Below are positions 17,126 through 24,436 of a DNA stretch of 64,000 nt, piece after piece. Origin of the DNA: an uncultured Eubacteriales bacterium (GTDB lineage: Bacteria; Bacillota; Clostridia; Oscillospirales; Oscillospiraceae). Position 1 is the first letter of the stretch. Every line of letters begins with the position of its first letter. A model generated the notes under the pieces. The model had not been told where the DNA came from, did not search any database, and saw nothing but the letters and a program-made list of their open reading frames with translations. Where the stretch lies: positions 1-64,000 of the forward strand of contig URAL01000004.1 of NCBI GenBank assembly GCA_900545805.1, read 5' to 3'. The position numbers and the translations under genes were made by a program.

Positions 17126-17784
17126 TAATTGATTTTAAAGCGCATGTCATGCCGGGCATGGACAAAGCCTGCAAAAACAGGATCGACACCATTCGCCGCC
17201 TTATGGCGGCGAAGGAAGCCGGCGTCGATCTCATCGTCGCAGCACCGGTCTACGATCCCGATGAGTGCGGCGTCGAGGAATTTCTCGATCGCCGCCGGCA
17301 GTCCGAGGATATACTCGGCAGCCTCATGAACGACGAGCTGCCGGAGGTCATGCCGGCCGCGATGACCAAATTCAGCGAAAGACTCCTGACCGAGGAGAAT
17401 CTCCCGGAGCTCTGCTTCGGCAACAATTGCTTTCTGCTTAACATGAAGGGCATAGAATGGAACGATACGACCGAGGCCGTGCTCAGACGGCTGACGGGCA
17501 AGCTCGGCATGAACGTCATCCTCACCGACGCAGGCGAGACAGTGCTCAAAAACAGCGAAAAGCTCCGGCAGCTGGGCGTTCACGTCATGCTCGACCTCGA
17601 CGAGCTTCACCACAAAAAGCAGATCCGCGCCTATCTTCCGCTTATCGGCAGCGGACTTGTCTGCGCCATCGGCAGCGACTGGGCCTCCGAAGCGCCCTAC
17701 CGCTTCCTGCGCAAGACGAAAAAGCGCATGGACGAGGCCTTTGAAACCGTCATGGCCGCCTCCGCGCACCTGCTCGGCAAATAA
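17122..17784 (+). CDS. PHP-domain (CpsB/YwqE-like) protein lacking metal ligands
   Basis: 220 residues with the fold signature of CpsB/CapC/YwqE tyrosine-protein phosphatases. The usual IDIHxHxLPGxDDG start reads IDFKAHVMPGMDKA, so the first metal His is Lys and the DDG is lost. The later ATPHY-like, AHPER-like and SDAH-like positions read AAPVYDP, TDAGET and GSDWAS. Most metal-binding histidines are absent, so catalysis is doubtful; a regulatory or binding role is an inference. ATG overlaps the stop of the second YhgE/Pip gene, so it is the last gene of that operon. Confidence 0.7.
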   Translation: MIIDFKAHVMPGMDKACKNRIDTIRRLMAAKEAGVDLIVAAPVYDPDECGVEEFLDRRRQSEDILGSLMNDELPEVMPAAMTKFSERLLTEENLPELCFGNNCFLLNMKGIEWNDTTEAVLRRLTGKLGMNVILTDAGETVLKNSEKLRQLGVHVMLDLDELHHKKQIRAYLPLIGSGLVCAIGSDWASEAPYRFLRKTKKRMDEAFETVMAASAHLLGK

Positions 17785-17814
17785 GCCGAAAAACCCCGAA
17801 ATAGAGAAGAAGAT

Positions 17815-17853
17815 TAAGCCTCTGCGTGAAATTTCCGCAGGGGCTTAGCTTTT
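17815..17853 (+). terminator. Terminator-like hairpin after the Pip operon
   Basis: TAAGCCTCTGCG pairs with CGCAGGGGCTTA (17836-17847, one G-T pair), followed by GCTTTTG. Confidence 0.7.
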
Positions 17854-17901
17854 GCCTTGACTATGCGGCGTGCAGAGTTTAATATAGCTGTCTGTAAGCT
17901 G

Positions 17902-18002
17902 AGAGGTGATGGCGTGGAAGGTCCCGTCAAGATTTATGTGCAAATAATTTTGCACATAAATCTTGACGGGACCTAGAATTATAAGCCCGCATCACCTCTT
18001 TT
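17902..18002. repeat. Long nested inverted repeat with 25-bp perfect stem
   Basis: Left arm 17920-17944 and right arm 17949-17973 are exact complements (25 bp, TAAT loop). An outer stem AGAGGTGATG (from 17902) / CATCACCTCT (to about 17999) encloses it and is followed by T residues. It lies between convergent transcription units. No gene is seen in the surrounding 17785-18219 stretch. Confidence 0.85.
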
Positions 18003-18105
18003 TCAATAGCCTTGAGTAAAAAAATTAAAAGAGCAGCTGTTGCATAATTAGGATCTCACTCTTTTCATGATTTATATAATAATTGTATTTTGCCTAAAAT
18101 GCGGA

Positions 18106-18129
18106 GGCGGCGGTATTAATACCGCCGCC
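18106..18129. repeat. Perfect 24-bp palindrome
   Basis: Half-site GGCGGCGGTATT followed directly by its complement. It lies 90 nt beyond the 3' end of the leftward ene-reductase gene and may be a terminator stem; only a weak A/T run flanks it. Confidence 0.6.
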
Positions 18130-18219
18130 AAAGGGGAGTAGGGAAGGAAGGGAGGAATATAGACGCCATGCTCTAATATTATTCATAAATGAAGCATGCC
18201 GACATGGAAGTGCGTATGG

Positions 18220-20115
18220 TCAAAATGCGAGCGCCGCGTCAAATGCTTCTCTTGTGGCCTCCAAAGCACGGCGCGCTTCTTTGGCGTCACCTACAGTGAT
18301 CAGGTCAATTCCGAGTTCACTGCAAGCTTCTTTAAGCTCATGGCTGTCACGGCTGTGACTTCCGACAGCAAATACGGCATAATCGCAGGGGAATTCAAGG
18401 TGCTCGCCATTTTTTTCTCCTATGACCATGTTTTCTCTGATCTCGGTGACTTTTATATCGGTGACACAGGCAATCTTACTGTCTTCAATAGTTTGCATCA
18501 TGCAGTATTTACGGGCAGAGCCCATATCGACACAGACCGCGCTGCCCATTTCAAGAACAGTAGGAGGTGTAAGGCCGGATTCAATAAGTAGATCGGCAGT
18601 TTCTAAGCCTACCATGCCGCCGCCAATAATAACGACTTTACCTGAAACCTTGACTTTGCCGTCAATAATATCGTGGCTTTCAACTACGTTAGGGAGACTC
18701 GAACCGGGTATGCTGGGAATAATGGGCGACGAGCCGATGCAATTAAAAACAGCATCAGACTTAAGCTGTCTGATCAGCTCGGCAGTGACCGGAGTATTCA
18801 GCCTTACATCAATACCCAAATTAACGATTTGCTCTCCCATCTCAAGAGCGGCTTTTTTCATATCCAGCTTGTGGGGCGTACTTCCGGCGAGAATAAACTG
18901 ACCACCTAAACGATTGCTTGCTTCACATAGTATGACACGATGCCCTCTTTTGCGGAGTGTGCGTGCGGCCATCATACCGGCCATACCACCGCCTGCCACC
19001 AAAACAGTGCGAGGATTATCAGAGGGAGTGATGACACACTCAGCTTCACGCCCGACGGCCGGATTACGAAGACATGTTATATGCGGCATATCAAGATTTG
19101 CAAATCCGTCAAGACAACCTTCATTGCAGCCGCAGCAGCGGTCGATCTCGTTTATGCGACCGTCACGGATCTTGTTCATTAATTCAGGATCAGCAAGCTG
19201 GGCACGGCTCATGGCGACCATGTCAACCAAGTCGTCTTCCAGAACTTTCTCGGCAAAATAGGGATCGTTTATGCGGCCGACTCCGATTGTGATCATGCCG
19301 GTTTCACGGCGCACACGCGAGGCCATAGGTAAATTGAAGCCGTGAGGAAGGTCAATGGGAGGAACTTCGAATTTATTTGCGGCAGACACCATGTTTCCTC
19401 GAGAAAGATTCAATACATCAACGCCTATCGCTTTTGCCATTTTACAGAATCTTATACAATCTTCAATGCTCAATCCGTCAACGTAGTCGTCCTGAAGGGT
19501 CATGCGAATGAACAGAGGCATCCCGTCTGGCATATTTTTGCGCACGATTTCAAGGCACTCCAAGGGGAATTTTGCTCTGTTTTCAAATGAACCGCCATAC
19601 TCATCGCTGCGGTGGTTAAATGCCGGGGACAAAAAAGAATGAAGAAGATACTGATGTGCACAATGCACCTCGATAAGGTCAAATCCTGCTTCAACAGCTC
19701 GACGAGCTGCTTCGCCGAAGGCGATGCGAACTTCGTGAATGTCTTCAAGGCTCATGGCATCGGGAACAAGCATAGCAGCATCACTGTCAAAGCAAACACC
19801 CAGGCCGCCTTGATATAGCTGTATGCCGCATTTACCGCCGACTTCATGTATAGCGTCTACCAGACGCTTCATTTCGGGAACATATTCATCACGAGCCAGT
19901 GAGAGAAACATGATAGCATCGCTTCCGTCATGCACGCCGGAGACTTCGACCATATTCAGCGTACAGCCGCCTTTGGCTCTGGCTACATGGTAAGCAATGT
20001 GCTTGCTGTTGACAAGATGATTATCGGTAAATCTGGTGCCCATTGCAGTCATAACAACACGACTGTCAAGAACAAGATCACGGATCTTAATTGGAGTAAA
20101 TATTTTTTCGAACAC
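18220..20115 (-). CDS. Old yellow enzyme-type NADH:flavin oxidoreductase (BaiCD/BaiH-like), copy 1
   Basis: About 631 residues in the 2,4-dienoyl-CoA reductase/BaiCD/BaiH architecture: an N-terminal FMN TIM barrel (about 1-330), a 4Fe-4S loop (CCGCNEGC...C), then FAD/NAD(P)-binding Rossmann domains (LVAGGGMAGMMAA and VVIIGGGMVGLETA). Such enzymes reduce activated C=C bonds of cyclic enones or dienoyl-CoA in anaerobes. Catalytic His pair is seen in EVHCAHQYLLHSFLSP. A GTG start at 20115 is chosen because AAAGGAG lies 9 nt upstream; the open frame runs on to 20181. It is close in sequence to the next gene upstream (20249-22177). Substrate unknown; bile-acid or steroid-type enones are an inference from context. 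Confidence 0.88.
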   Translation of the reverse strand: MFEKIFTPIKIRDLVLDSRVVMTAMGTRFTDNHLVNSKHIAYHVARAKGGCTLNMVEVSGVHDGSDAIMFLSLARDEYVPEMKRLVDAIHEVGGKCGIQLYQGGLGVCFDSDAAMLVPDAMSLEDIHEVRIAFGEAARRAVEAGFDLIEVHCAHQYLLHSFLSPAFNHRSDEYGGSFENRAKFPLECLEIVRKNMPDGMPLFIRMTLQDDYVDGLSIEDCIRFCKMAKAIGVDVLNLSRGNMVSAANKFEVPPIDLPHGFNLPMASRVRRETGMITIGVGRINDPYFAEKVLEDDLVDMVAMSRAQLADPELMNKIRDGRINEIDRCCGCNEGCLDGFANLDMPHITCLRNPAVGREAECVITPSDNPRTVLVAGGGMAGMMAARTLRKRGHRVILCEASNRLGGQFILAGSTPHKLDMKKAALEMGEQIVNLGIDVRLNTPVTAELIRQLKSDAVFNCIGSSPIIPSIPGSSLPNVVESHDIIDGKVKVSGKVVIIGGGMVGLETADLLIESGLTPPTVLEMGSAVCVDMGSARKYCMMQTIEDSKIACVTDIKVTEIRENMVIGEKNGEHLEFPCDYAVFAVGSHSRDSHELKEACSELGIDLITVGDAKEARRALEATREAFDAALAF

Positions 20116-20248
20116 TGCTGTTAGCTCCTTTGTATGTACGCTTAAATCATGATGCAATATAGTATAAAGCCATACGAGCATCCATATTAAACGCAGGGAG
20201 TATCCGAACGATAGGCTGAGCGGGTACTCCCTTATTAAATTATTATGA

Positions 20249-22177
20249 TTACTTGGTGATCTTCTTTATGTATTCGGGATCGTTCATCCGGCGTGCAGCG
20301 GCAAAGCCTTCTGCTGCTGCCTCAAATGCACGGCGAACCTCCTTGGCATCACCAAGAACCTCAAAGCCTATGCCGAGCTGTGCACAGGCGTTCTCAAGAT
20401 CGGCATAGTCCTTGCTGACACAGCCGGTTGCGAGAATAGCATAGTCATAGGGGAATTCTACGGTCTCACCGTCACGAACACCGATGACCTTACCGTCGAC
20501 AATATCGGTAACATCCGTGGAGACAGACTGCTTTAAGCCCTCGTCCTCAAGAATGGTTGCGTGAGCCTGCTTACGGGCGGAGCCCAGATCTACGCCGACA
20601 ACGATAGCTCTGTTGATAAGAGTAACGTCATTCCTCTCGGGATCGGCAAGCTTGACAAACTCACCTGCCATGATGCCGGTGCCGTTTGCGCCAATAACAA
20701 CAACTTTGCCGCCAACGTGGACCTTACCCGCCAAAACGTCACGGGCCTGAACAACATTCGGCTTCCCCTTTGAAAAATCAGGAGTCTCGGGAACAGCGCC
20801 AAGGCAGCAGAATACGGCGTCGGGCTTTATCTGCTTGATGAGCTCGGGAGTGACTGTGGTGTTAAGACGGATATCTACACCGGCGCGCTCAAGCTGACGT
20901 GCAGACGATTCTATGGCCTTTCTGTACTCCGAGGTGCGCTCTATGGCACCGCCGAGCAGAAGAGCGCCGCCGAGCTTATCGCTTGCCTCGCAGATGATAG
21001 GATTGTGACCCTCCTGCTTAAGAATTTTTGCAGCCATCATACCTGCCGTGCCGCCGCCTGCGATGAGAACGGTCTTGGGCTCGGCAGCGGGCTCAATGGG
21101 GCACTCGCCCTCCAAACCGACCTGCGGGTTGCGGGTGCAGGAAATATGAGGCATTTCGAGGTTTGCGAATCCGTCAAGGCAGCCCTCGTTACAGCCGATG
21201 CAGCGGTTTATATCGTCAAGACGTCCTTCGCGAACCTTCTTGAAGAATTCAGGGTCTGCGATCTGCGCACGGCTCATAACGACCATATCGACCTTTTCAA
21301 GCGCCTTTTCGGCAACATAGGGGTCGTTTATACGGCCGACGCCGATAACTATCATGCCGGTCTCTTCCTTGAAGCGAGCAGCCAGCTCGAGGTTGAAGCC
21401 GCGGGTCATATCCACAGGGGGAACCTCAAATTTATTAGCAGCGGTAGCCATATTGCCGCGAGACAGGTCAAGAACATCGACTCCGGCTTCCTTTGCCAGC
21501 TTGCAGAATGCAATGCAGTCCTCAACACTCAGACCGGGGCTGAGGAAGTCATCCTGCAGCGAGGTGCGGATGAAGAGAGGCATACCCTCGGGTATGTTCT
21601 CACGCACCTTTTTTATGCAGGCCAGAGGGAATTTAACACGGTTTTCGAACGGACCGCCCCACTCGTCGCTGCGATGGTTAAAAGCAGGCGAAAGGAAGGA
21701 GTGGATCAGATACTGATGAGCACAATGTATCTCGATCAGGTCAACGCCGGCCTCAACGGCGCGGCGAGCTGCATGGCCGAAAGCCTCTATAACATCAAGG
21801 ATTTCCTCCTCGTCCATAAGGTCGGGCATTAGCATGGGGCATTCGGAGTCAAAGCATACGCCGAGGCCGCCCTGATAGATCTGGATACCTGCTTTGCCAC
21901 CTGCTTCGTGTATGGCATCCACAAGACGCTTAACGCCGGGAACATATTCGTCCTTTGCTAAGGACAGGAACATGCTTGCATCGGAACCGGGATGAACGCC
22001 GGTAACTTCTATCATGTTCAGCGGGCATCCGCCCTTGACTTTCGCAACGTGATAGGCAATATGCCTGTCGTTTACGATGCGGTTATCGCTGAAACGTGTG
22101 CCGCAGGCCGAAAGCATGGCACGGCCGTTAATTGTGACGTCGCGTATGGTAATGGGGCTGAGAAGCTTTTCAAACAT
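20249..22177 (-). CDS. Old yellow enzyme-type NADH:flavin oxidoreductase (BaiCD/BaiH-like), copy 2
   Basis: About 642 residues, paralogous along its whole length to the product of 18220-20115. FMN barrel residues 1-320, active-site HCAHQYL around 151-158, 4Fe-4S cysteines at about 326, 329, 333 and 347 (C-X2-C-X3-C-X13-C), a dinucleotide motif IAGGGTAGMMAA at about 373-384 and a second IGANGTGIMAGE. In the second motif GAN replaces the usual GGG. Two ATGs six bases apart are possible (22183 and 22177); GGAG is 9 nt before the second, which I prefer. Probably co-transcribed with the upstream SDR (57 nt gap). It acts in the cytoplasm with NAD(P)H; substrate unknown. Confidence 0.88.
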   Translation of the reverse strand: MFEKLLSPITIRDVTINGRAMLSACGTRFSDNRIVNDRHIAYHVAKVKGGCPLNMIEVTGVHPGSDASMFLSLAKDEYVPGVKRLVDAIHEAGGKAGIQIYQGGLGVCFDSECPMLMPDLMDEEEILDVIEAFGHAARRAVEAGVDLIEIHCAHQYLIHSFLSPAFNHRSDEWGGPFENRVKFPLACIKKVRENIPEGMPLFIRTSLQDDFLSPGLSVEDCIAFCKLAKEAGVDVLDLSRGNMATAANKFEVPPVDMTRGFNLELAARFKEETGMIVIGVGRINDPYVAEKALEKVDMVVMSRAQIADPEFFKKVREGRLDDINRCIGCNEGCLDGFANLEMPHISCTRNPQVGLEGECPIEPAAEPKTVLIAGGGTAGMMAAKILKQEGHNPIICEASDKLGGALLLGGAIERTSEYRKAIESSARQLERAGVDIRLNTTVTPELIKQIKPDAVFCCLGAVPETPDFSKGKPNVVQARDVLAGKVHVGGKVVVIGANGTGIMAGEFVKLADPERNDVTLINRAIVVGVDLGSARKQAHATILEDEGLKQSVSTDVTDIVDGKVIGVRDGETVEFPYDYAILATGCVSKDYADLENACAQLGIGFEVLGDAKEVRRAFEAAAEGFAAARRMNDPEYIKKITK

Positions 22178-22233
22178 TTTCATAATCTCCTTTTTGTATT
22201 AGTGTGGTCATTATTGCTGTTGCGAAAACGGGG

Positions 22234-23061
22234 TCAATAAACTACCCAGCCTCCGTCTACGACGATCTGGTCTCCTGTTATATAGGAAGCATCGTCGGAC
22301 AGGAGGAACAGAATAACGGCCGCCTGCTCGTCTGCGACGCAATCGCGTCCCATTGGAGCCTGCATCTTGCCGCAGCACATCCACTCGTCGATATACTCTT
22401 CGGTGTCAATGCCGGAATCAATAAGCTGCCTGAGCTTTCTGCCGTAAGCAAGACTTGAGTTGATATTTAGCGGAGTACTGCTGCTGCATGGTCCGGTGGA
22501 ATTGCAGCGGATGTTTTTGTGTGCATATTCCATTGCAATGGCTTTAGTAAGACCAACAATAGCGTGCTTAGAGGTAACATAGCCGCAGGCACTGGGGAAG
22601 GCTCTTACGCCGGCTACGGAGCTGAGATTGACAATAGCCCCGCCCTTATCGTGCTTGAGCAGATGCTTAAGCTCTTCTCTGCAGCAATAGAATACGGCAT
22701 TTACGTTGATATCCATTATTCGCAGCCACTGCTCGGTGGAATACTCATCAACTCTGTCAGGATCGCTGGCTACACCGGCGTTGTTGACGAAAAGCTGTAT
22801 GTCGCCGAATTTGTCTTCAGCGGTCTTGATAAGGCGAACCACATCATTTTCATTGGTCAGATCACCTTTGACAAATATGGCATCGCCGCCGTCAAGCTTT
22901 ATCTTTTCGACAACGGCCTGCCCGCGCTGCTCGTCTCGTCCGGCTACGACAACATTTGCTCCCTCGGCAGCGGCACGTAAAGCAGTGGCTTCGCCGATGC
23001 CGGAGGTAGCTCCGGTAATCAAAATAGTCTTACCTGCGAACCTTTCTTTGAAGATGTTCAT
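22234..23061 (-). CDS. Short-chain dehydrogenase/reductase (classical SDR)
   Basis: 275 residues. NAD(P)-binding TGATSGIG at 17-24, NNAG at 93-96, catalytic Ser near 147-148 (NLSSVAG) and YVTSK (Tyr161, Lys165), ending in the DGGWVVY tail common in family members. An Arg after the second strand (AGRD, residues 40-43) hints at NADP(H). Likely oxidises or reduces a ring hydroxyl/ketone, as BaiA or other hydroxysteroid dehydrogenases do; that assignment rests on context. First enzyme gene after the regulator in the leftward unit. Confidence 0.88.
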   Translation of the reverse strand: MNIFKERFAGKTILITGATSGIGEATALRAAAEGANVVVAGRDEQRGQAVVEKIKLDGGDAIFVKGDLTNENDVVRLIKTAEDKFGDIQLFVNNAGVASDPDRVDEYSTEQWLRIMDINVNAVFYCCREELKHLLKHDKGGAIVNLSSVAGVRAFPSACGYVTSKHAIVGLTKAIAMEYAHKNIRCNSTGPCSSSTPLNINSSLAYGRKLRQLIDSGIDTEEYIDEWMCCGKMQAPMGRDCVADEQAAVILFLLSDDASYITGDQIVVDGGWVVY

Positions 23062-23187
23062 ACCACACCTCCGTAAGTATTAAATATTTTATCCATTTAT
23101 CCAAAATATATCGGACGGTAAGTTCAGCGGAACCGCCGGATATACAATGTTAAAATGTACAGTTATAAAGCCTGTATAGGAGCTGCT

Positions 23188-24165
23188 TCAGATGCCCATG
23201 TTGTAGTCTGAGGCGGCCGATTCTTCCTCACCGATCAGGCATCGCGCAAGAGAAAGTCTGTTATAGTAGTCTATAGCCGCGTTTTTTGCGGCAGAAGATG
23301 CAATAGAAGCACAGTACATGAATTCCTTGGAAAGGCCGCTCAGCTCTCTTGAAACATCGTCAGCACACAATGACAGCGCGGTAACGCAGTTCTTGCCGAC
23401 TATGAATGAGCATACAGCATTAGCCGCAGCCTTTAAAATATCCTCCTTGCCGGGGATCGGAGTGACTTCCGCACTGCTGGCGATCACCTCATCATGATCT
23501 ATCAGCACATAAACCTTTATCGTTTCACCGGTATCTACAAGAGTGAAGCTGCCGGTACCGTTGTACTGACGGAGTTTTCCTATATGCCGGGGATTAACGT
23601 AATGTACAGATGATTTTTCTTCTGCCTGCTTATAAATATAAAGCAGACGGAACAATGTGCCTTCGGCTACGTTTCGGGATTTATCATCCGAGCCAGAGGC
23701 GAGCCAGTCACGAGTCATCGCGCAGAACATGCCTGCACAGCAGGATATCTCGTAGTCACTGAGAAAACCGAGGGACTTGACTAAAAAGGATAGCTTGCCA
23801 TGGAAGCAATCCTTCAGCCACATTGTGAAGACGGAGATGTTGCCTGTCGTATCCAGGCGCTTGAGCAAATCATAATTGCTGCTTAGAAAATCAAAATACT
23901 CAGAGACAAGCTGCCTTATTGCTATATACTGTCCTCTGATGCAATCAGAGGAGTCTAAAATGCTATCTACGCATTTGTCAAAGTATTTGGCGATCACATC
24001 TTCAACTGAATTATAGTTGTTGTAAAACGCCGTTCTGGAAATGCCGGCTTTCTTCGTAAGCTCTGTTACGGAAATCGAGGATAACGGTTTGTTCCGAATA
24101 AGCTTTGTCAAGGCGAGAAAAGCGCAATCTTGGGTAAACGATTGCTTGGGATTAGACGGCTGCAA
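23188..24165 (-). CDS. TetR-type regulator fused to a NifU/IscU-like domain
   Basis: 325 residues against about 200 for usual TetR regulators. Residues 1-65 form the TetR DNA-binding domain (SVTELTKKAGISRTAFYNNY), and about 66-185 form the helical ligand/dimer region. Residues about 187-305 match the NifU N-terminal/IscU scaffold: HYVNPRHIG (IscU has HYENPRNVG), GETIKVYVLID, VGKN...AL, and YCASIASSAAKNAAIDYY. Of the three cluster cysteines only the last is kept (Cys285); the CGD and GC positions read TGE and PG. The start is TTG at 24165 with TAGGAG 9-10 nt upstream. Divergent from the rightward unit, it is the likely local regulator. Whether the extra domain binds a cluster, metal or ligand is unknown. 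Confidence 0.82.
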   Translation of the reverse strand: MQPSNPKQSFTQDCAFLALTKLIRNKPLSSISVTELTKKAGISRTAFYNNYNSVEDVIAKYFDKCVDSILDSSDCIRGQYIAIRQLVSEYFDFLSSNYDLLKRLDTTGNISVFTMWLKDCFHGKLSFLVKSLGFLSDYEISCCAGMFCAMTRDWLASGSDDKSRNVAEGTLFRLLYIYKQAEEKSSVHYVNPRHIGKLRQYNGTGSFTLVDTGETIKVYVLIDHDEVIASSAEVTPIPGKEDILKAAANAVCSFIVGKNCVTALSLCADDVSRELSGLSKEFMYCASIASSAAKNAAIDYYNRLSLARCLIGEEESAASDYNMGI

Positions 24166-24436
24166 AACGCATCACTCCTATAAAATTTGATATGTCATAA
24201 CTGATTCTGCATATATTGTAGTTCATTTTATGCATATTTGACAATAGGTAAAATGCTGATATGTGTGCTTTTGTGATTATTGGCGAAGGAGTCGAAACTT
24301 GACAAAACGTGAAAAGTGTAACGATTTTTTTGCACGCTATTGCAAACGGTTTCTCGTTAGTGTATAAACAGCTTAAGTTCAGCGGAGTTTTCAGCAACAG
24401 CAGTAAAATGTCAAACAAGAAAGGAATAACCCGATT
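24166..24436. promoter_or_regulatory. Divergent control region of the catabolic cluster
   Basis: Rightward promoter: TTGCAA at 24340-24345, 17-nt spacer, TATAAA at 24363-24368. An inverted pair TGCATA (24208-24213) / TATGCA (24229-24234) could be an operator but is weak. AT content is higher than in the flanking genes. Confidence 0.5.

Noticed and set aside
20116..20181. 22-codon N-terminal extension of the first ene-reductase
   Set aside because: AAAGGAG lies 9 nt before the GTG at 20115 and the homologous start VFEKIFTPI matches MFEKLLSPI of the paralogue.
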